64,000 nucleotides of DNA from Heliocidaris erythrogramma. Taxonomy: Eukaryota > Echinodermata > Echinoidea > Camarodonta > Echinometridae. The translations under genes were made by a program, and so were the position numbers. The stretch covers positions 34,170,598 to 34,234,597 of the forward strand of contig CM046858.1 of NCBI GenBank assembly GCA_025617745.1, in the 5' to 3' direction. The notes under the pieces are model-generated. The model saw only the letters and a program-made list of their open reading frames with translations, was not told where the DNA came from and searched no databases. The first letter of the stretch is position 1; the number at the start of each line of letters is the position of its first letter. This document shows, in pieces, positions 10,646-18,795 of this stretch.

Positions 10646-13039
10646 TTGAATTTAAATGGTTTGAGTCAAGTAATAACTAAACCCACTCGAACAACATCGG
10701 CCACTTCATCATTAATAGACCATGTAATCAGCAGTAGAGAAGAAAATATTTGTCAAAGTGGTGTTATTGAAATTGGCCTAAGTGATCATTTTTTAACCTA
10801 CTGCTCTAGGAAGCTAATAAGACCTGTATTCAAACAGCATAGAAATATAAATATTCGGTGTATGAGAAACTATTGTATAGATGATTTTAATAATGTTTTA
10901 TCTCGAGTCAACTGGTGTGACATATTAGAATGTAAAGAAGTAAATACTGCGTGGTCAATTTTCAAAAATATTTTCATGTCTATAGTTGATAAATGTGCTC
11001 CATTAAAACAAGTAAGAATTAAGCAAAGAACCGATAAGTGGATGAATGCTGAAATTATTTCGTTAATAAGACAAAGAAATATAGCTTTTAAAAAAATGAA
11101 AAAGGATTGTGGTAATTTAGAATTAGAAAAGAAATATAAACTTTTATGTAATTTGGTGCAAAGAAAAGTGAGACAGGCTAAAGATGAATACTTCCAAAAT
11201 CAAATTGATGAGCATAAACATGATTCTAAAAAGTTGTGGAAGAATCTGAAAGATTTAGGTTGTAAAAACAAACAAAAGAATGTTAAAGAGAATGTTATTA
11301 ATATCCAAGGGGAGTTATGTCATGATAATATGAGGATAGCGAACGAATTTAACAATTATTTCACAACTGTGGCAGAAAAATTAGCTAGTAATCTGCCAGA
11401 TAGCAACGCAAATGAATTTGGAACGGACAGTGTTAAATTACAAAAATTATACGACACTAAGGGTGTGTCGAAAGGTTGTTTTCTTTTTTCTCCTGTCAAA
11501 GAAAAGTTTGTTTTAGATGAATTAAATAAGTTGAAAATATCAAAAAGTACCGGGCTTGACTTGGTACCTGCCAGATTTTTGAAGGATGGAGCTAAATATT
11601 TGTATAAACCTTTAACTTACATTATTAACTTATCTATCTCAACTTCCACCTTCCCTGATGAAATGAAAATTGCAAAAGTAACACCCCTTTATAAAAAGAA
11701 AGATAAAACTAATGTTAGCAATTATAGACCGATTAGCGTCTTAAGTATAGTCTCGAAGGTCCTAGAGAAATGTGTGTATGCCCAATTAGAGAACTACTTT
11801 CAAGAAAACAAAATAATATACGAATTTCAGTCCGGTTTTAGAAATGGTTATTCCACTGAAACTTGTCTTATTCACCTGTTAGATTTTGTCAGGAACGAAA
11901 TTTCCCAAGGACGTTTTGTCGGGATGGTTCTTCTTGACTTGCAAAAAGCCTTCGATACCGTTAACCATAATATACTGTTAAGTAAATTAGAAGTAATGGG
12001 TTTAAATTCTGCATGTGTGCAATGGTTTAGGTCTTACTTGACCAATCGTCATCAAGTTGTCTTGTTGCAAAATGTACTCTCCGATTCTATGCCCATAAGA
12101 TGCGGAGTTCCCCAGGGGAGCATATTAGGTCCTATTCTTTTCATGTGCTACATTAATGATATGTGTGTTTGTGTCAACGACAGTAAATTACTTTTATATG
12201 TGGATGATAGTGTGTTACTATATTCTGGTACTGATCCTAAGCTGATTGGGGAAAAACTTAGCTTAGAATTATCAAACTGTGTTAATTGGATGACAGCAAA
12301 TAAGCTTAGCTTACATATTGGTAAAACCGAAAGTATTTTGTTTTGTTCGCGGGGTAGGCTGAAGTATACTGATGATTTCAATATAAGTTATAACAATCAA
12401 CTCATTAAGAGACAGGATTCTGTGAAGTATTTAGGACTAAATATAGCTAGTGATCTTTCTTGCTCAAGTTTGGTTGACAGTATTGTCAAAAAAGCTAATG
12501 CTCGTCTAAAATTCTTGTATCGTTATCAAAATTGCATGAACTTAAAATCAAGACGCATTTTAAGTTTTTCCTTAATACAATGTTTATTTGATTATGCTAA
12601 TGCGGCATGGTACTGTAGTCTAGTCAAGGTGGATCAAAACAAGTTAAAAATAATTCAAAATAAGATTGTAAGATTTATCAATCACTTACCACCAAGAACA
12701 CACATTGGGAAGAGTGAACTTGAAACAGCTGGTCTTCTTCATGTAAACCTTAGATCACAACAACTTTTAATTCACCATGTACATAAGATTTTTTACTCTA
12801 ATGCAGATCACTATATTTCAAATAATTTTACTCGCTCTTCAAGTGTTCATGGGCATGACACTAGAAATAGTCAATTTAATTTCGTAGTGCCTAAGCGGAA
12901 AGGTAAAATTGGAAATTCCTTTTATTTTAACGGTATTCTTTTCTGGAATTCCCTCCCAAATCATGTTAAGTCAGTTAAGAATTTTTTACATTTTAAAAGG
13001 GTATTGAAGCATCATCTGAAAAATGTGTCTACTCCTTAA
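10646..13039 (+). CDS. LINE ORF2, C-terminal part: endonuclease end plus reverse transcriptase
   Basis: About 797 codons. Residues 1-60 finish the endonuclease (SLIDHVI, then the catalytic LSDH). A Lys-rich linker follows. The RT domain (about residues 320-620) shows VSNYRPISVLS, QSGFRNGYST, the motif A LLDLQKAFD with its catalytic Asp, GVPQGSILGP, and the motif C YVDD active site, then NKLSLHIGKTE and YLGLNI. The C-terminal thumb and tail contain HDTRNS and FWNSLP, typical of CR1/L2/Jockey-group elements. All catalytic residues look present, so this copy is young. It reverse-transcribes its own RNA at nicked chromosomal DNA. The listed start is the first codon after the shift, not a true initiation site. 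Confidence 0.9.
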   Translation: MNLNGLSQVITKPTRTTSATSSLIDHVISSREENICQSGVIEIGLSDHFLTYCSRKLIRPVFKQHRNINIRCMRNYCIDDFNNVLSRVNWCDILECKEVNTAWSIFKNIFMSIVDKCAPLKQVRIKQRTDKWMNAEIISLIRQRNIAFKKMKKDCGNLELEKKYKLLCNLVQRKVRQAKDEYFQNQIDEHKHDSKKLWKNLKDLGCKNKQKNVKENVINIQGELCHDNMRIANEFNNYFTTVAEKLASNLPDSNANEFGTDSVKLQKLYDTKGVSKGCFLFSPVKEKFVLDELNKLKISKSTGLDLVPARFLKDGAKYLYKPLTYIINLSISTSTFPDEMKIAKVTPLYKKKDKTNVSNYRPISVLSIVSKVLEKCVYAQLENYFQENKIIYEFQSGFRNGYSTETCLIHLLDFVRNEISQGRFVGMVLLDLQKAFDTVNHNILLSKLEVMGLNSACVQWFRSYLTNRHQVVLLQNVLSDSMPIRCGVPQGSILGPILFMCYINDMCVCVNDSKLLLYVDDSVLLYSGTDPKLIGEKLSLELSNCVNWMTANKLSLHIGKTESILFCSRGRLKYTDDFNISYNNQLIKRQDSVKYLGLNIASDLSCSSLVDSIVKKANARLKFLYRYQNCMNLKSRRILSFSLIQCLFDYANAAWYCSLVKVDQNKLKIIQNKIVRFINHLPPRTHIGKSELETAGLLHVNLRSQQLLIHHVHKIFYSNADHYISNNFTRSSSVHGHDTRNSQFNFVVPKRKGKIGNSFYFNGILFWNSLPNHVKSVKNFLHFKRVLKHHLKNVSTP

Positions 13040-13449
13040 CTATATTTCTCCTCTCCTTTTTGTAGCTCAGATGGTTTTTTCCTATATTATATGACTTGTG
13101 TAACCAACGTTTATTATCGATAGTTTCATTATGATTTTCTGTATATAGTTTTTTCCGTTGAGTAAGTCTTGTTTTCACATTTATGTAATCTTCGCCTACT
13201 TTATAAAAATGTTATTATGTTTTATTTTGCTACTTTAGTACATTCTTATTACTTGTCGTACGTGTACGATAGTCTTGTAGCCGTACTAATGTGTTTTCTT
13301 AGTGTATTTTTTAATCAGTTATTTAGGTATAAGGACCCCATTGGAAATAAGCCATTTCGGCTTTCATGGGCTATCCTGTCATGGTACCTGGTTATGTTTG
13401 TATTGCAATATACCTGACGAATAAAATAAAATCAAATCAAATCAAATCA
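13040..13449 (+). other. LINE 3' untranslated region and tail
   Basis: AT-rich, no ORF; ends AATAAAATAAAATC then ATCAAATCAA units. A short palindromic stretch, AAATAAGCCATTTCGGCTTT, lies near 13347; stem-loops near the 3' end are commonly used for RT recognition, but here that role is inference. Confidence 0.6.
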
Positions 13450-14269
13450 CATGGCCGCCTGTGACCATTAGCCTATTCATATCATCACACCCTGATCATA
13501 CTCTCTGTGTGAACGGAAGATCCGATAAATGTACGTTACTAAAATCACGAGAAGGGATTGTAACAATACACTTAAACCTGTTCTTAGTATTTAAAAAAAA
13601 AAATCAAAATTTGCCCGCTTATAAAATCTAGAAACAAGACGTTTTCGATTAGCAATCATTTTTATTCCAGCAGCGGATGCCCGCATATCATAATATTTTT
13701 TGCTGCGCTCACTGAAAAGCTAGAGTGAAACTTATTGGGAAGGCAAACAAATTGGGCATGCAACGGGAGGCGGACGAATATATTTTAGAAAGGTTATAGG
13801 CCTGTGGTGTATTTTGATGACGAAATGATACTTTATCCCCAAGAGAGTGCGTTTTCCTTGCTCGCAATGTTTAGAAACAGTGTGGTTTTGGACAGCAAAC
13901 ATTTGCAACATCGAAGTATGTAATATTTGGCAGTGAGGTAACCAAATATATCATTTAAATATCTTATAAGTCCAGAGTGTATTTTGACAAAAAAACGAGA
14001 CTTCTTTTAAGGCAAGATATGGTAATTTTTGGCTCGCTCGCAAAATAAATAAAAGTATGTGTCTTGGGGTGTGTGGGTGAGGGGTGTGTATAGTCAAATT
14101 AATGTGAGCAAGAAATTTCGGCAAAATATTTTGTTCATTCCCCATCCCACTCCTCGAAACGGATTTACGCCAGTGTCATCGTACTCTCGTGGAATAAGCA
14201 GTTAGAGGTACGGTAGTAATTGTCTCGACATACATGTATTTCGAGATATTCGAGATATCTCAAGGCAAT
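13450..14269. other. Composite-element interior, no gene seen
   Basis: Unique-looking sequence between the LINE tail and the second repeat array. Open frames are short and motif-free. Confidence 0.4.
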
Positions 14270-15115
14270 GATATTGTCGCATATTCATTTTCTTCAACGG
14301 AGCTAATGTCGCGGAGGAATTGTCGCTCAAATGGAGCAAATGTTGGCGGAGCAATTGTCGATGAGCAAATGTCGCATATTCCTTTTTATCTACCATGTCT
14401 ACCGAGTTTATTGTCGCGGAGCAATTGTCGCATATTCATTTTTAACGACTGAACAATAATCATATTTTGGAGCAAATGTCGGCGGAGCAATTGTCGCAGG
14501 AGCAATTGTCGCATTTCTATCGACGGAGCATTTGTCGCTCGATCGGAGCAAATGTTGACGGAGCAATTGTCGCAGGAGCAATTGTCGCATATAAGCATTT
14601 CTGTCGACGGAGCCGTTGTCGCTCGATCGGAGCAAATGTCGACGGAGCAATTGTCGCATATTTGCATTTCTATCGACGGAGCAGTTGTCGCGGAGCAATT
14701 GTCGCTCGATCGGAGCAAATGTCGACGGAGCAATTGTCGCAGGAGCAAATGTCGACGGAGCAATTGTCGCAGGAGCAAATGTCGTCGGAGCAATTGTCGC
14801 AGGAGCAAATGTCGTCGGAGCAATTGTCGCATATTTGCATTTCTATCGACGGAGCAGTTGTCGCGGAGCAATTGTCGCTCGATCGGAGCAAATGTCGACG
14901 GAGCAATTGTCGCAGGAGCAAATGTCGACGGAGCAATTGTCGCAGGAGCAAATGTCGTCGGAGCAATTGTCGCAGGAGCAAATGTCGTCGGAGCAATTAT
15001 CGCAGGAGCAAATGTCGACGGAGCAATTGTCGCAGGAGCAATTATCGCGGAGCAATTGTCGTATTTTTAGGAGCATTTGTCGCAGGAGCAATTGCCGCCG
15101 GAGCAAATGTCGGTT
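14270..15115 (+). repeat. Array of 30-bp GGAGCAATTGTCG/GGAGCAAATGTCG repeats, orientation B
   Basis: About 40 half-units alternate GGAGCAATTGTCGCA and GGAGCAAATGTCGAC. Longer higher-order blocks begin with CATTTCTATCGACGGAGC and recur near 14512, 14665 and 14838. The block 14665-14830 is almost exactly repeated at 14838-15000, showing recent unequal exchange. Orientation is opposite to 8988-9480. Long open frames in several phases (up to 256 codons) are artefacts. Confidence 0.9.
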
Positions 15116-15334
15116 CCCCGCACAGACATTTAATTTTGCACACGGCCCGCAACCTCGGGCAAAGGAACTGTCGACGTCGACTGCTGGGGGCTGCTCTATT
15201 AGTCCCATCTATAGAAGTACGTGTAGAGTACCGATAGAGTGGGTCGCATCAAAGCTTATCTCATCAATACTTGAAAGAAAATCAATTCTACATCGCATCG
15301 CACACCGTAGATCTAAATCAAGGTTTAATTTCAC

Positions 15335-15879
15335 ATGAGAGAGTACGCCAAAAGAGGATTTTTCTCCACAGTTTCCGCAAAATGGGAGGAAAACATTGCT
15401 GTTAGTGTTATGGAACGTGCAACAGCGATTCACGATATTTTGGGAAAAGGCCCGAAATGCTGGCGGTGTTTTTCATCCCTTTCCCGAAACCAAAGACATA
15501 TTTGGACAAAATATGTACAACCTGGATGAAAATGTGTGGTCGAAAGGACTTTGGAATAGACCGAATCACCAAGGATACCTACTGTTCCAAGCATTTTGTG
15601 GGAGGAAACGGCCCGACAATCGAACATCCCCTCCCCCTTCCAGCTGCAGTCACCGAGCTTGAGCGCGCGACAAATTGCCACAAAACCTCTGCGGTCTCCG
15701 CCCGAAAGCGGTTGTTGGAAACTCCGCCTCTAGCTCTGCCTCCGAGTCCAAAGAGCCATCAGGCAGTTCAAATAGAAGAAATTCAAGACATGCATGATTT
15801 TCCCCCGAATATTCCCCCTGATGTTCCCCTGGATGTTCCTGTCTACAATTTTGTGGATCGTAGTAATAAATATGTATAA
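15335..15879 (+). pseudogene. Broken THAP-domain gene
   Basis: Segments of a THAP zinc-finger DNA-binding domain are spread over two or three frames. RFTIFWEKARN lies in one frame, then VFFIPFPKPKTYL in another, followed by WMKMCGRKDFGI, ITKDTYCSKHFVGGNGP and IEHP. The last parts match the THAP pattern (F-x-F-P, W, CSKHF, P). The frames alternate near 15440-15530, and the expected Cys-x-Cys start is not in line, so the copy is not functional as read. THAP domains occur in P-element-type transposases and in host regulators; here it lies within a transposon, next to a repeat array. The Pro-rich tail (residues after about 60) ends at a stop at 15877-15879. Confidence 0.65.
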
Positions 15880-15884
15880 ATCTA

Positions 15885-15970
15885 CCCCCCCCCCCCCTGA
15901 CAGAAGGAAGCAGGAGTTATTTTTCCTATTGCCCCATACTCCCTTCTGTCAAGTGGGGGAGGGGGGCAGT
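15885..15970. repeat. Small G/C-run inverted repeat
   Basis: CCCCCTGACAGAAGG at the left pairs with CCTTCTGTCAAGTGGGGG at the right, about 50 bp apart. It may be a very small MITE or a replication-slippage product. Confidence 0.5.
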
Positions 15971-16531
15971 ATATGAATTACAGGATCCATGCTTTATAAC
16001 TTTTCATAACTCTTTATTTTTACTGAAATTAGTTTGTATTTGAGGCAATAGATGAGCACAAAGTGTGAGTGAGTGGGGAGGGGTGTATAGCGTATAGGCC
16101 TACATACTTTATTTGTGTCTATCGCATGTACAAGTAGTTATTCATCATACTTTCTTATTTGTATCCTTTGTTATTACAGACATTAGTGGGACAATGTGGG
16201 AAACTGTCAACTTTCTTTCCATCAATACTGTAGGCCTACATGTATTACTTTGTTACACATATTTTGAAGCTACATACCGGTATATCATTTCTTATTGAGA
16301 GATGAAAAGTGTGATTACATGACATCATCACAGACATCCTCAAATGATTTATAACCTTTGAGTTTTTCCCGTCATAGTCTGTTCTGTTAATAATCAAATA
16401 CGGTAGTTGAAAATATGGAATAATCCAAACTCAGGAATGCCTGAGAAGTCTCTCGTATATCCTGTCAGTTTCGTTGAGTCCGGGCATCCGGCTCGCGAGA
16501 GTTTCTCCCGCAACGTACCGGCGGTATCTAC
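15971..16531. other. Composite-element interior, probable intron of the SAP gene
   Basis: There is no supportable coding exon. It lies downstream of the SAP exon on the minus strand and so may be its first intron. Confidence 0.3.
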
Positions 16532-16710
16532 CTGGGTGAGATCGGGGTCCACGGAAGATCCAAGTCACCGACAGCCGTCGCAAGTTTGACAAGTTTTTCC
16601 TTATTATACCCGCTCGTACTCACACCTCTTTGTCTCAAGAAGTCTGTCAAATCTCTGACTGTCCAATCCTTCACTGACTTCCTTGACGATGAACTCGAAG
16701 TCGATGCCAT
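16532..16710 (-). CDS. SAP-domain first exon, transposon-borne
   Basis: Reads from ATG at 16710 on the minus strand for 59 codons and then reaches a good 5' splice site (CCCAG|GTAGAT, intron starting at 16531). After a Ser-rich start, residues 15-50 form a SAP-type helix-turn-helix: WTVRDLTDFLRQRGV, then GYNKEKLVKLA. SAP modules bind DNA and are common at the N-terminus of proteins carried by animal DNA transposons. No downstream exon could be recognised. The exon faces the THAP remnant and lies just inside the right inverted-repeat arm. It could be a fragment of the element's transposase or an accessory protein; this is inference. Confidence 0.6.
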
Positions 16711-16794
16711 TGTAAGAAATTATGAAATAGTCACTATCGTCGATAACGGCTAGGGAGAGACGCGCATTGACTTTGCATGGGGATCGGGCAAAAT

Positions 16795-16805
16795 CCAAGA
16801 TGGCG
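16795..16805 (-). promoter_or_regulatory. YY1-like motif upstream of the SAP exon
   Basis: CCAAGATGGCG (plus strand) matches the core of the YY1-type AAGATGGCG element often found at transcription starts. It lies 85-95 bp upstream of the SAP ATG. Only the motif is seen; promoter function is inferred. Confidence 0.35.
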
Positions 16806-16877
16806 ATCGGTCAAAGCTTGCCCGAGTTAGTAACAGTAACTAGGAAGTAAGGGGTGGTGACGTCATCGCCCAAACCG

Positions 16878-17382
16878 CCCTATTTGACGCGATATGAATA
16901 TTCATGAGCTCAGCTGCAGGATTGGTGCCTATATAGTGCTTACCCTTCTCGTTGGGCTTCTCATCTAACGTCACGTTCTTGTAACATGGTCAGGCTATAG
17001 TATTGAGAAAATTCGCCTATGAGATGGGCCGATTTATAATTTCACAATATAATGTCCGTATAATGTAGCCTACTTACATAAAGGTTTTGAACTTTTGATG
17101 ATTTTTGAAGAAGAAATCGGTATTCTCTTCTTTTATGTCTTTGGATTTGGAGCGATAAAGATTGCACAGAGTTGCACACACATCACTAGGGCGCCTATGC
17201 TCGCTCGATGGAGCTCCGTACAAGCGTAATACATGAACTAGGCCTTTGTAGCTCAGCTCATGAATATTCATGATGTGTATACCTTTGAACCAATCAGGAG
17301 GCAGGATTTTACTGTAATAGGTAAACCTGTTTGGGAAAAAAAAATTCTCCCCCGGGCGCCAGAATACCTAGATACGCCACTG
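16878..17382 (-). repeat. Right inverted-repeat arm of the composite element
   Basis: The inverted counterpart of the left arm. It runs from the GGGCGGTTTGG-type block out to the terminal CGCCACTG. It contains a 65-codon open frame on the minus strand (17074-17271) whose first residues also occur in the left arm, so the frame is a shared repeat property. Confidence 0.85.
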
Positions 17383-17390
17383 GTTGAACG
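17383..17390 (+). other. Target-site duplication, right copy (GTTGAACG)
   Basis: Identical to 7634-7641 and directly abuts the right end CACTG. It sets the exact boundary of the insertion, 60 bp before the NLR start codon. Confidence 0.85.
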
Positions 17391-17419
17391 CCTCAATTTA
17401 TCGACTCCTTACTTTATGA

Positions 17420-17435
17420 TTATCTTTTTACTCAG
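17420..17435 (+). promoter_or_regulatory. Possible 3' splice site upstream of NLR exon 1
   Basis: TTATCTTTTTACTCAG is a good pyrimidine tract plus AG. From 17436 the frame stays open into the ATG at 17451 (codons TGT CTT GAT GTC ACC), so exon 1 could have an upstream partner exon. If it does, that exon would lie inside or beyond the transposon. Confidence 0.4.
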
Positions 17436-17450
17436 TGTCTTGATGTCACC

Positions 17451-18028
17451 ATGCCTGTATCTCTAGGCGACTGGCGTGTGAGGATCGGCACATTCCTGCG
17501 ACGGCAGAAGAAAGAATGTGACTACAACTACTTTCTGAGGAAACTTTTCAGTTTAATCAAAACATCCGCGAAAGCTCAATCACCCAAAGTTAATAACAAT
17601 GACTGTAATATTACACCCTTTACGGGGTCTCCGAGTGATGTTGGTAGTTCCGATGGTAGCAAAGCTCATCATATTGGGTCTTCATGCAATGACAACAGCT
17701 CCCATTGTGACCTAAACTCTCGCTCAGGACCTTCATGTGAGGACAATAATGCTAGAGGCGATGAGGATGTCCACATTAAACATGTTAAATTTCCATGTGA
17801 CGTTGACAGTCTTGGATTAGATACTCTCACTAAGAGTGGATCTCCATGTGATGCCAAAAGCCCCTATCGTAACGCTGCCCCTTCCTCTGATGGTTCTACA
17901 ACCACATACCCCGAGTCAAGAAAGACCTGTGATGACGATGACTCTCAAGACAATGACTGTCCAGACATGACAAACATGCTCCTATTGAGATCCGGTGACG
18001 TAGAACTCAATCCTGGTCCAAATGACAC
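17451..18028 (+). CDS. NLR gene exon 1: leader ending in a 2A peptide
   Basis: The frame opens at ATG 17451 (context TCACCATGC) and runs 192 codons plus two bases to a consensus donor, CAC|GTAAGT. Residues 1-45 are basic and hydrophobic (GDWRVRIGTFLRR, FLRKLFSLI). Residues 55-170 are rich in Ser, Asp, Asn and Cys with loose repeats of SPCD/SSCND type. Residues 173-190 are MTNMLLLRSGDVELNPGP, a full match to the 2A consensus D-V/I-E-x-N-P-G-P with the usual upstream Leu run. In 2A peptides the ribosome skips the Gly-Pro bond, here after residue 189. Sea urchin NLRs are reported to carry 2A signals right at the N-terminus, so an alternative start at Met173 (17967) or Met176 would restore that layout. 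A WRxRIG motif before a 2A also occurs, to my recollection, in non-LTR elements, so exon 1 may be retroelement-derived. Confidence 0.8.
17967..18020 (+). other. 2A ribosome-skipping signal (RSGDVELNPGP)
   Basis: An 18-codon block with a Leu-rich lead-in and the invariant NPGP (18009-18020). The skip would fall between GGT (18015-18017) and CCA. The short tail before the exon end (Asn-Asp) and the phase-matched join to the death domain place the skip just ahead of the first signalling domain. Confidence 0.85.
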
Positions 18029-18480
18029 GTAAGTCTTCAAACAAACGAACCATTCTGGAACACATGTATACCTTTTAGTATTTGCTTGGAAAACTATTTT
18101 CAGAATAAAGGGGATTACAGGGTTGATTGATAATAAAAAAAGTTATAGTCTTTACTGGTTCCTTTATCGTTATCAGGTTATTTTATGCATTTTTCATAGT
18201 ATGTGCTCTTCTTTTATGCGGTATTTCAAAGTTATGTAGTTTTCTAAACCAATCAGGTTCTTTTTGTTTGGCTCCAGAAATGATTCTGAAGAAAATAAAA
18301 AATTAGATTCCATAAACAGTATATCTCTATATACTCCATCAAGTGTTTTTGAATGTGTAACTAAGTTTTTGTAACATTGTCATTATCATTGTAACATTAT
18401 CATAGTGATGTTGTAACACACGTAAAGCAATGTACTATTATTATCATATCTATTATCATTATTCTCTTGTAATGATTTAG

Positions 18481-18743
18481 ACCTGGAAACCTGACCGAGT
18501 TAGAGCTCTATCTCTTTGCTGATGGTATGGATCCATCCGATTTTAGGAAGGTTGGACTAGCTTTAGGATTCTCTGAGGCTCAACTAAGTCGGTTTGAGAA
18601 GGACCAGGCAAGCTCCATGCAAACTACCTATCAGATGCTGTGTGAGTGGCGGAAGACAGTACGTGATAGCGAGGCAAGGGACATATTGGTCGACAAGTTA
18701 GAAAAAATTCGACTAATGAAGCTCGCTGATAGTTTGCGAAAAG
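18481..18743 (+). CDS. NLR gene exon 2: death domain
   Basis: The acceptor ATGATTTAG precedes 18481. Joining AC from exon 1 to A here gives Thr, then PGNLTELELYLFADGMD. The exon encodes a ~87-residue six-helix death-domain pattern: LTELELYLFADG, FRKVGLALGFSEAQL, RFEKDQ, YQMLCEWRKTV, DILVDKLEKIRLMKLADSL. The FRKVGLALGFSEAQL...W core is characteristic. Such domains recruit partner death domains in apoptosis and NF-kB signalling and are the commonest N-terminal module of sea urchin NLRs. The exon is read to end at AAAAG|GTACTA (donor 18744-18745) in phase 1, which fits the next exon exactly; reading through gives only five more codons and a stop at 18757. Confidence 0.85.
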
Positions 18744-18795
18744 GTACTACAATATAAACCCAACACTAACAAATTCACCCTCTGAACAAATCCTC

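Larger units (their letters stand above)
10000..13449 (+). mobile_element. CR1/L2-type non-LTR retrotransposon
   Basis: A near-complete ORF2 (endonuclease then reverse transcriptase) is followed by a ~400-bp 3' untranslated region and a tail of AATAAAATAAAATC then ATCAAATCAA units ending near 13449. No ORF1 or zinc-knuckle protein is seen upstream, so the copy is probably 5'-truncated or of a lineage with a single ORF. It lies between the two arms of the composite element. Clade is assigned from RT motif style only. Confidence 0.85.
7642..17382. mobile_element. 9.7-kb composite DNA transposon, hAT/P-like
   Basis: The ends are CAGTGGCGTATCTA at the left and its reverse complement TAGATACGCCACTG at the right, flanked by the 8-bp duplication GTTGAACG. 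An 8-bp duplication with CAGTGGCG ends is typical of hAT elements; P elements also make 8-bp duplications and carry THAP domains, as this element does. The subterminal 500 bp of the right arm (16878-17382) is repeated inverted inside the left arm (about 8330-8958), which also holds extra sequence and a LINE tail. The interior carries inverted arrays of a 30-bp repeat, a LINE, a broken THAP gene and a SAP exon. No transposase core could be read, so the superfamily is inference. Confidence 0.8.

Noticed and set aside
8988-15115. CRISPR-like arrays
   Set aside because: Units are contiguous or alternate two similar words; there are no unique spacers, no cas genes, and the DNA is eukaryotic.
14386-15338. 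Open frames up to 256 codons in the second array
   Set aside because: Same reason: frames follow the repeat and end when it ends.
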